This document shows, one piece after another, positions 35,381-44,189 of a stretch of DNA of 64,000 bases; positions within the stretch are counted from its first letter, which is position 1, and every line of letters begins with the position of its first letter. A program made the position numbers and the translations under genes. The notes below the pieces were generated by a model. That model did no database searches. It saw only the letters and a list, made by a program, of their open reading frames with translations, and was not told where the DNA came from. Source of the DNA: Acanthamoeba castellanii str. Neff (lineage: Eukaryota > Discosea > Longamoebia > Acanthamoebidae); the NCBI RefSeq assembly GCF_000313135.1, contig NW_004457342.1, positions 50,729 to 114,728 on the forward strand, written 5' to 3'.

Positions 35381-35893
35381 ATGCAGCAGTCCAACACCAA
35401 GCACGCCCGCACCAACACCAACTCCTCTCACACCTGCAAAACCCTGACCTTCAAGACCTCTGACAACCAACACTTCCCCATCAATGTCTCCAAGGGCAGG
35501 CACACAGCAACACACTACCTGATGCTCCTCAGATCAGATCACATCATCAATGTCAATCTGACCACCACCAATTTCCAACCCCTTCAACTGGCTCTTTCAA
35601 TGTTGGACCCCAACAACAAGACCCCCAACCTCATTGTCTGTGCTGCCCTCATGTCAAGTGTCCATCCAATCACCAGATGGCTCAAACAATGTTGCCCAAT
35701 TGCCCAATCATTGGGCATCAACAACATCACAAAGCATCCAGAGCACATCATTGGTGGTGATCTCATGCCATCTGGACAACACCAATGTGCATGTGGCCCC
35801 AAGATCCCTGGCCAAAAGAAGGGAGAAAATCATGAAAAGAAGCTTGTTGGGCACCTTGTCCATTCTCTCACAAAAGCCAACAATGGAAGGTGA
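35381..35893 (+). CDS. Virus-like orphan protein
   Basis: A 170-codon intronless frame from ATG 35381 to TGA. The middle part (TLTFKTSDNQHFPINVSKGR, TNFQPLQLALSMLDPNNKTP) looks globular, and the C-terminus is basic (PKIPGQKKGENHEKKLVGHL). CpG is rare. It is convergent with the next minus-strand gene (11 bp apart). The family is not recognised. Confidence 0.55.
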   Translation: MQQSNTKHARTNTNSSHTCKTLTFKTSDNQHFPINVSKGRHTATHYLMLLRSDHIINVNLTTTNFQPLQLALSMLDPNNKTPNLIVCAALMSSVHPITRWLKQCCPIAQSLGINNITKHPEHIIGGDLMPSGQHQCACGPKIPGQKKGENHEKKLVGHLVHSLTKANNGR

Positions 35894-35904
35894 CACAAGT
35901 CAGA

Positions 35905-36501
35905 TTATGGCGCTTCCACCCGCTCTGGATGGTCTTTGGAACGCCGCCACTGTGTTCAAAGGATCTTCTCTTGTCACTCACCCCATGTTCACGCCACCTC
36001 CACGACCAAGTCATCACCTACCTCCAGCATGTGACCATCCAGATCAATTGGTTGGCAAATCTGGATAAATTGGCGATAATCCCCAGTTTTGTCATGCATC
36101 TGCACATGGATCACATAGACAGCAACCACTGGACCAGCCAAAAGATGCCGCCCAGGCTTGTATCACTAGATATCAGCATACAATCACACAAAGGGATCAC
36201 CAAGGCCATCCACAGGTCACACCTCAAACAGATCATGCTGAGGATCCAAGATCCCATTTCATCATCGCCGCAGGTGATCTTGCCCAAGATCATTGCCACG
36301 ACAAGAACGCACTCCGTCTGCATCAAGTGCCAACACATCATCCACAAGGAATGCTGTATGGCCTGCTTGTGGTGCATTGTCAACTGGCACAAGGGCATAC
36401 CCATCAATCGATGGTGGTGCAGGAGGTGGTGATGTGAGTGACCAATTGTAATAACACGTAAAATCACCATTTCCTGGGCCAATAAAGAGTGCAGCGTTCA
36501 T
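35905..36501 (-). pseudogene. Virus-like gene with seven in-frame TGA and one TAG
   Basis: From ATG 36501 (MNAALFIGPGNGDFTCYYNW) one frame runs 198 codons to TAA 35907-35905 with no frameshift. Stops occur at 36262 (TGA), 36217 (TGA), 36184 (TGA), 36166 (TAG), 36163 (TGA), 35989 (TGA), 35974 (TGA) and 35956 (TGA). The flanking peptide is convincing, for example LLAGPVVAVYVIHVQMHDK and RRSKDHPERVEAP. TGA codons sit in basic contexts where Arg would be expected, consistent with CGA to TGA change. No family recognised. Confidence 0.65.
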
Positions 36502-36524
36502 TCTTCTTCTTATTTGTGGCCACC

Positions 36525-36956
36525 ATGTTGGACTGTACGAGCGCCTGCATTGACCAGCTCAGCATGTGCATAAACAAGAAGAAGGCAAGGCTTCAGAAAT
36601 ATGCCCATGCCACAAACGACCTTGTGTGGTTGAAGAACAGCATCTGGCGACTCAAAAGTGTGCAACTGGAGCTCATGATGACATGTGAGGATGCCGAAAA
36701 CGTGGTCTCGTGCATGTTGGAGGGCATGCAGCATGAAATGTGAGCCCAACTCAAACTGTTGGGCAACGAAATGCCCAACCATGTGTACTACGTCAAGGAC
36801 CCTCGCTGGTTCCTCTGCGATGAACACAACAAAGGACACCCTGAATCCAGGCTGATCTGCATTTGGTCCCTCAACAAGGACGATCTCAAGCTCACACCAT
36901 CTGAACAGAGGGCGTTCAAGCGCCTCAACATAGTGTGGACCATCTGCCTAAAATGA
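36525..36956 (+). pseudogene. Virus-like gene with one in-frame TGA
   Basis: ATG 36525 (MLDCTSACIDQLSMCINKKK) to TGA near 36954, one frame, interrupted only by TGA at 36741-36743 between HEM and AQLKLLGNEMPNHVYY. The C-terminal half has VYYVKDPRWFLCDEHNKGHP. An AATAAA (36482) precedes the gene and CATAAATAAAC follows it (about 36987). The function is unknown. Cys, Trp and Lys distribution suggests a small intracellular protein. Confidence 0.55.
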
Positions 36957-37035
36957 CAGATGGTGTGTGGAAAGATCTTGGTCCTCATAAATAAACAAAC
37001 ACAATCCACTTTTTCATTCTCCATTCACACCAGCC

Positions 37036-37996
37036 ATGAACGCTGAATCCGAACTCCCATCCGACGTATCTCTCACCAAGACCCTGGAACTGCGCTGTTC
37101 TGATGGTTCCATCTTCGCCCCCGCTTTGCACATTTGGCGCCTGCCTTTCCTGCACCAAGCCCTCATGGAGTAGGTCATCAACCCGCCGATCCAACCGTCC
37201 GGCCTGCCCAAATTTTTGAGGCCCGCTCGATACATTGAACGCAGCATCGCGACATCACTGTCAGTCCGCGACGCGACCGATCTCATCAACTACGTGAATG
37301 TGAATGCGGGGCTCACCGACAGCATTGTGTGTCTGTGCGTCAAGCATGGCATCAAAATCCCACAGGAGGCCATGCACCTCCTGGCCCTGAATCACGGCGC
37401 CCTCATCAAGTGCAAGTTCAACCTAGGCCCGCTGCTGGCGCTCTGTTCGTCACACGGCGCACACAGATTCAGCAACCTGGCCAAAACCAGCAAGACCATC
37501 AGGACCAAGCAATTCAAGCTCTCCACAGAATCCAATTTCAGTGGCCTCCATGAACTGGAGCATGAGCGGGTGCCACGGCGATGGTTTCTCTTGGCTGTGT
37601 CTCAAGATTGTGCTGCTGGCCCTGCCCACTGGATGCTTGTGGAAGCCAGATGTCATTGATCAGATCCTACGCAGGCAGCGTTGGTCGTCCAACAAACTCA
37701 ACGCCAATGACAAGGTCATCAACACCACGACCACGTTCAAGGTGAGCGGCAGGGCCAACCAGATGGTCACCAGCGCCGTCGGCCGTTGGCCCATGCGCAC
37801 CAATGACTACGTGGATCTGTGGGCTGAACAACAGCACATGTGCAGTGTCAAGCTGTGGCTGATTGCCATACCGATCACCAACAACGACATCATGGGGCGC
37901 ACAAAGCGACGCTTCTATCCCAAAGCGGCCATGATCCTCCCAGTTGTTGAACTGGGTAAGGTTGACGCTGCTGCCAGTGAAGTCAGCCAAGAGTGA
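37036..37996 (+). pseudogene. BTB/Skp1-like N-terminus protein, interrupted
   Basis: ATG 37036 starts NAESELPSDVSLTKTLELRC followed by SDGSIFAPALHIWRLPFLHQ, which fits the first strands of BTB/POZ or Skp1 folds used in ubiquitin-ligase adaptors (common in giant viruses). A TAG lies in frame at 37171-37173, after ALME. The frame continues through RDATDLINYVNVNAGLTDSI to about 37560, then shifts by one to LKIVLLALPTGCLWKPDVID and LWAEQQHMCSVKLWLIAIPI, ending 37996. CpG is higher here than in neighbours. The tail overlaps the start of the antisense fibre frame by a few bases. Confidence 0.5.
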
Positions 37997-40778
37997 GACC
38001 AATGAGAAGAACGGCGTGGGCGCCTTGCGCACGATGCTCAAGTCTATGCTCAGTGGTATGGGTGCATTGGTGGTGTGCACTGGACATGAGCAGTTGGGTG
38101 ATGGCTGATGGCAGAGCAAACTGGCTGTTGGATGTTGCTATGGCGCCATTGCCCAATGTGATGTGATCCATGGCGGTGGCCAAGTTGGTGTTGGCGCCAT
38201 CGCCCATGCACATGCTGCGTGATCTGGTGGTGATGGTGAGGCTGGAGTTGGCGCCCACCGCCGTGTTGTTTGTGCCTGTCATGGTGTTCCAGAGGCTCCA
38301 GAAGCCAGTGGCGGTGTTGGTGCCACTGAGGCAGTTCTTGAGCGCGCCTGTGCCGACGGCGGTGCTGTTGACTGTGCTGGTGGCCGCTGTGAGCGCCTGG
38401 TATCCAATGGCTGTGTTGCTGTTGGAAGATATGATGTTGGCAAGTGTCTGGTGGCCCACGCCCATGTTAAACTGAGCAGTTGTGCTCTTGGCAAGCGCAT
38501 TGTAGCCAATGGCGACAGCCAACGAACCAGTGTGGAGTGTGAGTGCGTTCAATCCAACAGCAATGCTGGTGCTGCCCATAGTGATTGATGCAAGAGCCAG
38601 AGAGCCAATGGCAACATTGTCAGTTGCGGTCATCAAGGCAGCCAACAGACCCATGCCCACTACAACATTGCGTAGTCCCATGGCAGTCACATTGAAGGCA
38701 CCACTTCCCAGAGCTGTGTTGGAGGCCAAGGTGACACCAGTCACACCGCCAATCACAGACATGCTCACGTCCAGGAGGTTCACCAGCAACACCTTGTCTG
38801 CCCCATCAAGTCCCACATAGCCACCAGCCACATTCTTGTTGGAGGGATCTTCTTTGGCTGCAATGGATGCTGTAATGGCTGCCAGTGTCATGTTGCTCAC
38901 ACCACCTGCCTTGTGGATGTAGCCAGAGGCATCCATGGCAAGCAGCATGCCCACACCATTGGCAGCTGTCACAAGACTGTCTGCCTTGGCGTGTGTGACT
39001 GTGGTTGGGATTGCAAGCTGGCTGTTGGCATCCACCATGGTGCCACTGCCAAGTGTGATTGAGTTGGATATGTCATCTGCAATGCTTGTGTTGGCATTGT
39101 AGCCCAGGAAGGTGTTGTTGTTGCCTGTCATCAGGTTGTTACTGGCTGTGGCACTGACTGCTGTGTTGTTGAATCCAGCAGTGAGTGTGAGGAGGGTGGC
39201 ATTGCCAATGGTGGTGTTTATCCCCAGGGTGACGTTGTTGGTCTGGAAGTCCCACAGCACTTTCGTTCTGATGGTGGTGCAGTACGTTATGCTGTCGTCA
39301 AAAATGTTCTTAGTGGCATCTGTACCCAGCACGGTCTGGCGCGCCCTTGTCGCTCCTATCAAAGTGCCAGGGAGTGTCAGTGTTGGTGCAGGAAGTTGCG
39401 CTGCAGGCACCTTGCTGGCGCTGTCGAGCGTTGCAAGGCCGCTGGCTTGGCCCTTGGAGGTGATGAAGGAATTGATCTGTGCGTGCGTGTTTGTGCCCTT
39501 GTTGGTCAGGTTGGCATGATCCACTTGCTTGTAGGCCAGGCCCATGGCGGCGGTCAGATCGGCCATTAGCACTTGCTTGTTGGTGCTGGGTGCCAGTGTG
39601 ATGGGTGTGCTGCCGTTGCCAGTGGTCAAGATTCCCTTGGTGACAGGTGGTGCATAGGTGTTGCTGAGCTGCATGGCAGGCACCTGGCTGGCGCCATCGA
39701 GCGTCGCCAGACCACTGGTGGCACCCTTGGAGTTGACAAAGGTGTCAAAAGTGGCCACATTCATGGTTGTGCCACCAGCCTTACGCACGTTGCCAGAGGC
39801 ATCCATAGTGAGCAATGTGCCCATGCCATCCATGGCCATCCCAAGTCCTGTGGCCTTGATGTGTGTGATTGCAGGTGTGATTGCCATTTGGCCATCAGTG
39901 GTGGCCGATGCATTGTATCCAAGCGCAATGTGGTTGTTGGCTGTTGCCAAGTTGACGTTGGCGCCATTGCCCATGCATGTATTGCACAATCTGGTAGTGA
40001 TGGTAAGGCCAGTGTTGACGCCAATCACTGTGTTGTTTGTACCCATTGTGGCATTGAAGAGGCTCTGGCACCTGATTGTGGTGTTGATGCTGCTGAGGGA
40101 CTTCTCTAGTGCGCCTGCGCCAATGGCTGTGCAGTTGACTGTGCTTGTCGCTGCTGTCAGGGCCTGGTAGCCAATCGCCATGTTGCTGCTGGTGGTGGCA
40201 ATGTTGGTGAGCGCCTGATGACCCACTCCTGTGTTATACTGGCCTGTAGTGTTCTTCATGAGTGTGTTGTGACCCACAGCCACCACTGGCATGCCCATGT
40301 GGACCATGAGTGCATTGGATCCAATGGCAATGTTGGTGCTGTTTGTGGTGGCGGCAGTGAGAGCTGTTGAACTGATCACAACGTTGTTGGATGTGGTGGT
40401 GGATGAAGCAAGTGCACCAGGCAAGATTGTGATGTTGCATGTGCCAGTGGCTGCCACGTTGAAGGCACTGTTGCCCAATGCTGTGGTTGTGGATGATGTG
40501 ATGCCAGTGATGCTGCTGATTGCAGATGGGGTTGCACTTGGGATGTTTGTTGGTGGCACCTTGCTTGTGCCATCAAGCAGTGTGAGTCCACTGGCCTGAC
40601 CCTTGGAGACAACAAAAGTGTTGATCTGTGCATGTGTGTTGGTGCCCTGGTTCAAGAGCTTGCTGTGGTCCACTTGCCACACCAAGTAGGACAGTGGCAA
40701 CGAAGTGTCAAAGGCCAAAAAGGAGCCCACAGGGTGGGCTGTCACCACCACAAACAAGCAAGTGTCCATTGAGCTCAT
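37983..40778 (-). CDS. Fibre/adhesin-like protein with NTAIG-type repeats, 931 aa
   Basis: An uninterrupted frame from ATG 40778. It has three repeated modules, each with a linker like HAQINSFITSKGQASGLATL…SKVP (residues about 50-80 and 430-470, with a diverged third near 650). Each linker is followed by 14-residue beta-roll repeats such as NTAIGYQALTAATSTVN, NNTFLGYNANTS and ALGSGAFNVTAMG. This is the YadA-head/Hep_Hag-like left-handed beta-roll seen in bacterial trimeric adhesins, phage tail fibres and some giant-virus surface fibres. The C-terminus past QFALPSAITQ loses the pattern and may be frameshifted. No signal peptide or intron. Likely a virion surface fibre. Confidence 0.75.
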   Translation of the reverse strand: MSSMDTCLFVVVTAHPVGSFLAFDTSLPLSYLVWQVDHSKLLNQGTNTHAQINTFVVSKGQASGLTLLDGTSKVPPTNIPSATPSAISSITGITSSTTTALGNSAFNVAATGTCNITILPGALASSTTTSNNVVISSTALTAATTNSTNIAIGSNALMVHMGMPVVAVGHNTLMKNTTGQYNTGVGHQALTNIATTSSNMAIGYQALTAATSTVNCTAIGAGALEKSLSSINTTIRCQSLFNATMGTNNTVIGVNTGLTITTRLCNTCMGNGANVNLATANNHIALGYNASATTDGQMAITPAITHIKATGLGMAMDGMGTLLTMDASGNVRKAGGTTMNVATFDTFVNSKGATSGLATLDGASQVPAMQLSNTYAPPVTKGILTTGNGSTPITLAPSTNKQVLMADLTAAMGLAYKQVDHANLTNKGTNTHAQINSFITSKGQASGLATLDSASKVPAAQLPAPTLTLPGTLIGATRARQTVLGTDATKNIFDDSITYCTTIRTKVLWDFQTNNVTLGINTTIGNATLLTLTAGFNNTAVSATASNNLMTGNNNTFLGYNANTSIADDISNSITLGSGTMVDANSQLAIPTTVTHAKADSLVTAANGVGMLLAMDASGYIHKAGGVSNMTLAAITASIAAKEDPSNKNVAGGYVGLDGADKVLLVNLLDVSMSVIGGVTGVTLASNTALGSGAFNVTAMGLRNVVVGMGLLAALMTATDNVAIGSLALASITMGSTSIAVGLNALTLHTGSLAVAIGYNALAKSTTAQFNMGVGHQTLANIISSNSNTAIGYQALTAATSTVNSTAVGTGALKNCLSGTNTATGFWSLWNTMTGTNNTAVGANSSLTITTRSRSMCMGDGANTNLATAMDHITLGNGAIATSNSQFALPSAITQLLMSSAHHQCTHTTEHRLEHRAQGAHAVLLIGLTLG

Positions 40779-40842
40779 CTTTGGTATTCATTAACTAGAA
40801 TTGCATGCCAGCAACACAACCTCAGAAAAGAAATGTATTGGC

Positions 40843-41058
40843 CTATGCTGCGACCCTTTTCATGGCATATCACTTGATTGTTGTGATGAGCTTGTTGTAG
40901 TTGGCTTTGTGTATGAACTTTGTTCTTCATCTCCTTGACCATCCTGCAGAAGAAGTGCTTGTTTCGCCCTCCTCCCTGGTCATCTCCAGGATGTTGACAG
41001 ATTGTCCCAAAGCCAGCTTTTGTTCTCAAGACCGCAGCAGGGCAGTCATGGCTGTCAT
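40843..41058 (-). pseudogene. Small virus-like gene with three in-frame TGA
   Basis: ATG 41058 to TAG 40845-40843, one frame. TGA occurs at 41026, 40927 and 40870. The peptide between is natural-looking (EQKLALGQSVNILEMTREEG; TKFIHKANYNKLITTIK; YAMKRVAA). All three TGA precede or follow basic residues, consistent with lost Arg codons. It lies 65 bp upstream of the fibre gene on the same strand. No family recognised. Confidence 0.5.
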
Positions 41059-41249
41059 GCAATGAAAGCACGCCTTCCTTGCCACTTCCTCCCATCCATT
41101 AGCCTCATGCTTGGCTAGTTAAATTAGCCTAAGCAACAAAAATCACACCAACCCTCATTTTGTGGGGTGTCAATATGGGCTGGTTTCTTCAGCCTTGGCA
41201 CCACAACTTGCAACACAGACAAACAGAAGAGCAGCCATGACACAAAACA

Positions 41250-42401
41250 ATGCCCATCTTGGCCCTTCATGCCTCCTCAGTTGTCACCATCCTGCTCTTG
41301 TTGTTCCTCCTTGCTCCTCCCCATGCAACAGAGGCCCAGTGGACCACCATGTCTCCCTGGCATGCTCCTCCCTGGCAGCCACTTCCATCAGCAACCTGGC
41401 CCTCTTCACTGGCAGCTCAGGTTCAGGGGGGTACTCCAGCATGGGACATCTACAATGCATCATCCAACAGGTGGACCACCACCACACTCTCCCAGGCCCA
41501 TAAGGACCTGGTGGCCACTTCCATCAGTGACCTGGGGTTCTTTGCTGGTGGTGACGCTTTGGAGGGGCTCTTTGCTGTGGTGGACATCTTCAATGCATGG
41601 TCCAACAACTGGACCACCACCACGCTCTCCCAGGCCTGTACCCAACTGGCAGCCACTTCCATCAACAACCTGGCCCTCTTCACTGGTGGCTCAAATTCAG
41701 GGGGTACTCCAGTGTGGTGGACATCTACAATGCATCATCCAACAACTGGACCACCATGCTCTCCCAGGGCCATCACAAACTGGCAGCCACTTCCATCAGC
41801 AACCTGGCCCTCTTCACTCATGGTGACACTTCAGGGGCGCTCTTTGCCATGGTGGACATCTTCAATGCATCATCCAACAACTGGACCACCACCACGCTCT
41901 CCCAGGCCCATTCCCAACTGGCGGCCACTTCCATCAGCAACCTGGCCCTCTTTGCTGGTGGCTTCTCTTCAGGGGGGGAACTCCAGTGTGGTGGACATCT
42001 ACAATGCATCATCCAACAGGTGGACCACCACCACACTCTCCAAGGCCCATTTTGGCCTGGTGGCCACTTCCATCAGCAACCTGGCCCTCTTCGCTGGTGG
42101 CACCACTCTTTCTGGGGGGGTTGTTGGGAACGTGGTGGACATTTATGACTTGCCCACCCCATCCATCACTTCCACACTGTCAAGCACGCCCTCTTTCACA
42201 AACACCCCATCAAGCATGCTGTCAGTGACGCCATCAAGCATGCCCCCTTCCACACCATCTTCATGGCCAAGGCCAATGGGTGACAACCACATTGTGGAAA
42301 TCGCAGTGGGCGTGGCTGTACCAGTGGCCACCATCCTCCTCTTGGCCTATGTTGGATTCATGGTTGTGGTGGTGGTGCTTGTGAGACTTCAACGCCAATA
42401 A
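41250..42401 (+). pseudogene. Kelch-repeat type I membrane protein, frame-broken
   Basis: ATG 41250 gives a signal peptide (VVTILLLLFLLAPPHATEA). Six to seven kelch-like units follow, with consensus VVDIYNASSNxWTTTTLSQA then LAATSISNLALFAGG, but they alternate between frames. A Ser/Thr/Pro stalk (SSTPSFTNTPSSMLSVTPSS) and a C-terminal membrane helix (GVAVPVATILLLAYVGFMVV) end at TAA, followed at once by an AATAAAAAAT signal. Frame changes fall at a 2-bp deletion near 41442 and at a homologous poly-G tract that is G6, G5 and G7 in successive units. Probable virion or infected-cell surface protein. Confidence 0.65.
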
Positions 42402-42488
42402 AAAATATCCCCAACCTCAGTGTTCATTAACGTCCTGTTCTTTCTATGTTTGTCCCTGGCAACAACCATCATGGTGGTGACACGTCAT

Positions 42489-42665
42489 GGTGCTTGTTGG
42501 TTGCCAAACACCAGTGGCAGGATTTCATGATCCAGATGCAGCATTGCTCAACTTTGTGTGCAACAGGTACCAGAGAGGTCTCAGGGGCTCTGCTGATCCT
42601 GGTGTGCTGGCGCTTGTTGGTGTTGGTGGTCATCTGCATGGTGCTGGTGCTGGTGTTTAATGAAG
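42489..42665 (+). pseudogene. Small membrane protein, frame-broken
   Basis: One frame gives DPDAALLNFVCNRYQRGLRG. Shifting by one base near 42570 gives a strongly hydrophobic helix (ALLILVCWRLLVLVVICMVL). The pair looks like one small single-pass protein with an indel. Weak evidence otherwise. Confidence 0.35.
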
Positions 42666-42710
42666 AATATATATGGCGCCATGTCCTGCCTTACATGATG
42701 TGCCATGTTT

Positions 42711-43238
42711 TCAGGTGGTCCATCCCTGCACTTGCACATCAACAGTGTCATCCAGGTAGGGGCTCCCAGTGAGTGAAAACTTGCCATTGTGCACATTGAG
42801 GATGGTGAACTGGTTGCTGCTGAAGATGCTGTTGCTGTAGTAGCCTGAGGTCTTGACAAATGTCAACCAGCCAAGGATGGGTGCGCCATTGCACAAAATG
42901 GTGTTCTGGTCCAAATAGCTGGTTGAGTTCTTGGGGATGCACTACTGGGTCAATGATCCACTTCCATAGGGGTTGAGCGTGGTGGGCGTGGTGGGGCTGA
43001 GGGCCTCGTTGCTGGGGGTGATGGTGGGGCCAGTGAGGGTCCACGAGGTGAGGTCTGAGTTGCTGATGTTGCAGTTGAGGGGGCTGGCAGTCACTGATAT
43101 GTTGCAGATGCAGTTGGCCAGGGGCGAGCTGGCCATGTGGAAGGTGAACATGGTGGTGCCAAAGTAGAGTGGTGAGCCCTGGCTGGTGGCAAGGGTGGCA
43201 AGCATGGCCAGCAAGAGCAGAACAGTGAGGGTGTGCAT
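42711..43238 (-). pseudogene. Secreted glycoprotein-like gene with in-frame TAG
   Basis: ATG 43238 opens a signal peptide (MHTLTVLLLLAMLATLATSQ). Four Cys lie in NCICNISVTASPLNCNISN, with several N-x-S/T sites. After YGSGSLTQ a TAG at 42942-42944 interrupts. The same frame goes on with CIPKNSTSYLDQNTILCNGA and FVKTSGYYSNSIFSSNQFTI to a stop at 42711. An extracellular beta-rich protein is likely. The host-range or function cannot be stated. Confidence 0.5.
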
Positions 43239-43497
43239 GTCTCTTGGTGGTGGTGAGGTGTGGAGAGTGACATGAGGCACATACTTGGACTATTTATGGT
43301 GCTGAATGGAGTCTGTGATTGGCCATGCAATCAAACTGGTGTCCATGTGAGCTCACATTGGCCACATTGGACCTTATAGAGGCAACCATGGTTGTTGCCA
43401 TAGTACCACTGACACCATGCAGAGCAACCCATGTAAATGCATTCTGGGCAGTATTGTCACTGTGTGATCTGTAACCAACAGACTTGTTGAGTATGAC

Positions 43498-43779
43498 TTA
43501 ATAGGCAAACTGCCCAGATTTGTTGATGGTGGGAAACTGACAGCCAGTGAGTGTCTGATTGTGTTTGAAACGACCTGTGATCATGATGACAGGGTGAATG
43601 AGATCTGACTGGCCATTGTGCAGCTGGGATGTTTGAGTGAGTACGTGCCTGCGCCAATCAAATACCTTGATGGTTGGGACTATCTGGATGGTGTTTGGCC
43701 TGTGTGTGTTGAAGAGAGTTGCAACTTGCATGTCTATGTGACCTGTATCATCTTGCTGAATGATTAAGGAAAAGCACAT
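43498..43779 (-). CDS. Virus-like orphan protein, 93 aa
   Basis: Frame MCFSLIIQQDDTGHIDMQVA … GRFKHNQTLTGCQFPTINKS, stop at 43498. Short beta-rich composition, intronless. It is immediately downstream of the zinc-ribbon gene on the same strand (about 30 bp). No homologue recognised. Confidence 0.45.
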   Translation of the reverse strand: MCFSLIIQQDDTGHIDMQVATLFNTHRPNTIQIVPTIKVFDWRRHVLTQTSQLHNGQSDLIHPVIMITGRFKHNQTLTGCQFPTINKSGQFAY

Positions 43780-43809
43780 TGGATCTGCGCCATTGCTTAA
43801 TGTTTATTC

Positions 43810-44130
43810 TCAATTTGAGGGACCAAATGAAGCTGTGATCATGTAATAGTAGACACCAGTGCACTGATCACCACATTTCACACAGATCTTGTTTTTCTCC
43901 CCACATGCTTTGCAAAGAGCGCAGTCTGGCGTGGCAGATTCATGTCCATCCATACCCAACCTACATGGCCTTGGCTTTGGCTTATGAGGTTCGCCAATGG
44001 GGAAAGTCAGCCAGATTCATCCCTTGCACATGGTGCACTTGAGGTGTTCCAGATCCTCAAATGGGATGAACTGACAATCCTTTTCAATCTTTATGACTTG
44101 TGGTGTTGTGATGATCTGAAACCATTCCAT
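43810..44130 (-). pseudogene. Cys-rich zinc-ribbon-like protein with in-frame TGA
   Basis: ATG 44130 (MEWFQIITTPQVIKIEKDCQ) to TGA 43812-43810 in one frame. Cysteine pairs CTMC, CALCKAC and CVKCGDQC suggest one or two zinc-binding knuckles. A TGA at 44017-44019 directly follows CKG, where CGA (Arg) is plausible. The gene sits 60 bp downstream of the receptor kinase on the same strand. Confidence 0.55.
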
Positions 44131-44189
44131 AGTTTGCACTGCCAGAAAGTGTTGCCAAAAAAAGCAAAGACATTGTTGCTGTACTAATT

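Noticed and set aside
35890..36432. 180-codon plus-strand ORF
   Set aside because: His/Ile/Ser-rich shadow of the TGA-broken minus-strand gene, which has the more natural peptide.
37667..38119. 150-codon minus-strand ORF
   Set aside because: Mirror of the plus-strand BTB/Skp1-like gene tail, Gly/Val/His-rich; the plus frame has better amino-acid balance.
37983..40778. Bacterial contamination from an adhesin gene
   Set aside because: Flanking virus-like genes share its composition and AATAAA-type signals; no ribosome-binding sites or bacterial neighbours are present.
41426..41978. Phase-variable contingency gene
   Set aside because: Poly-G length changes could suggest phase variation, but a separate 2-bp deletion also breaks the frame and the region is generally decayed, so simple pseudogene or sequencing error is likelier.
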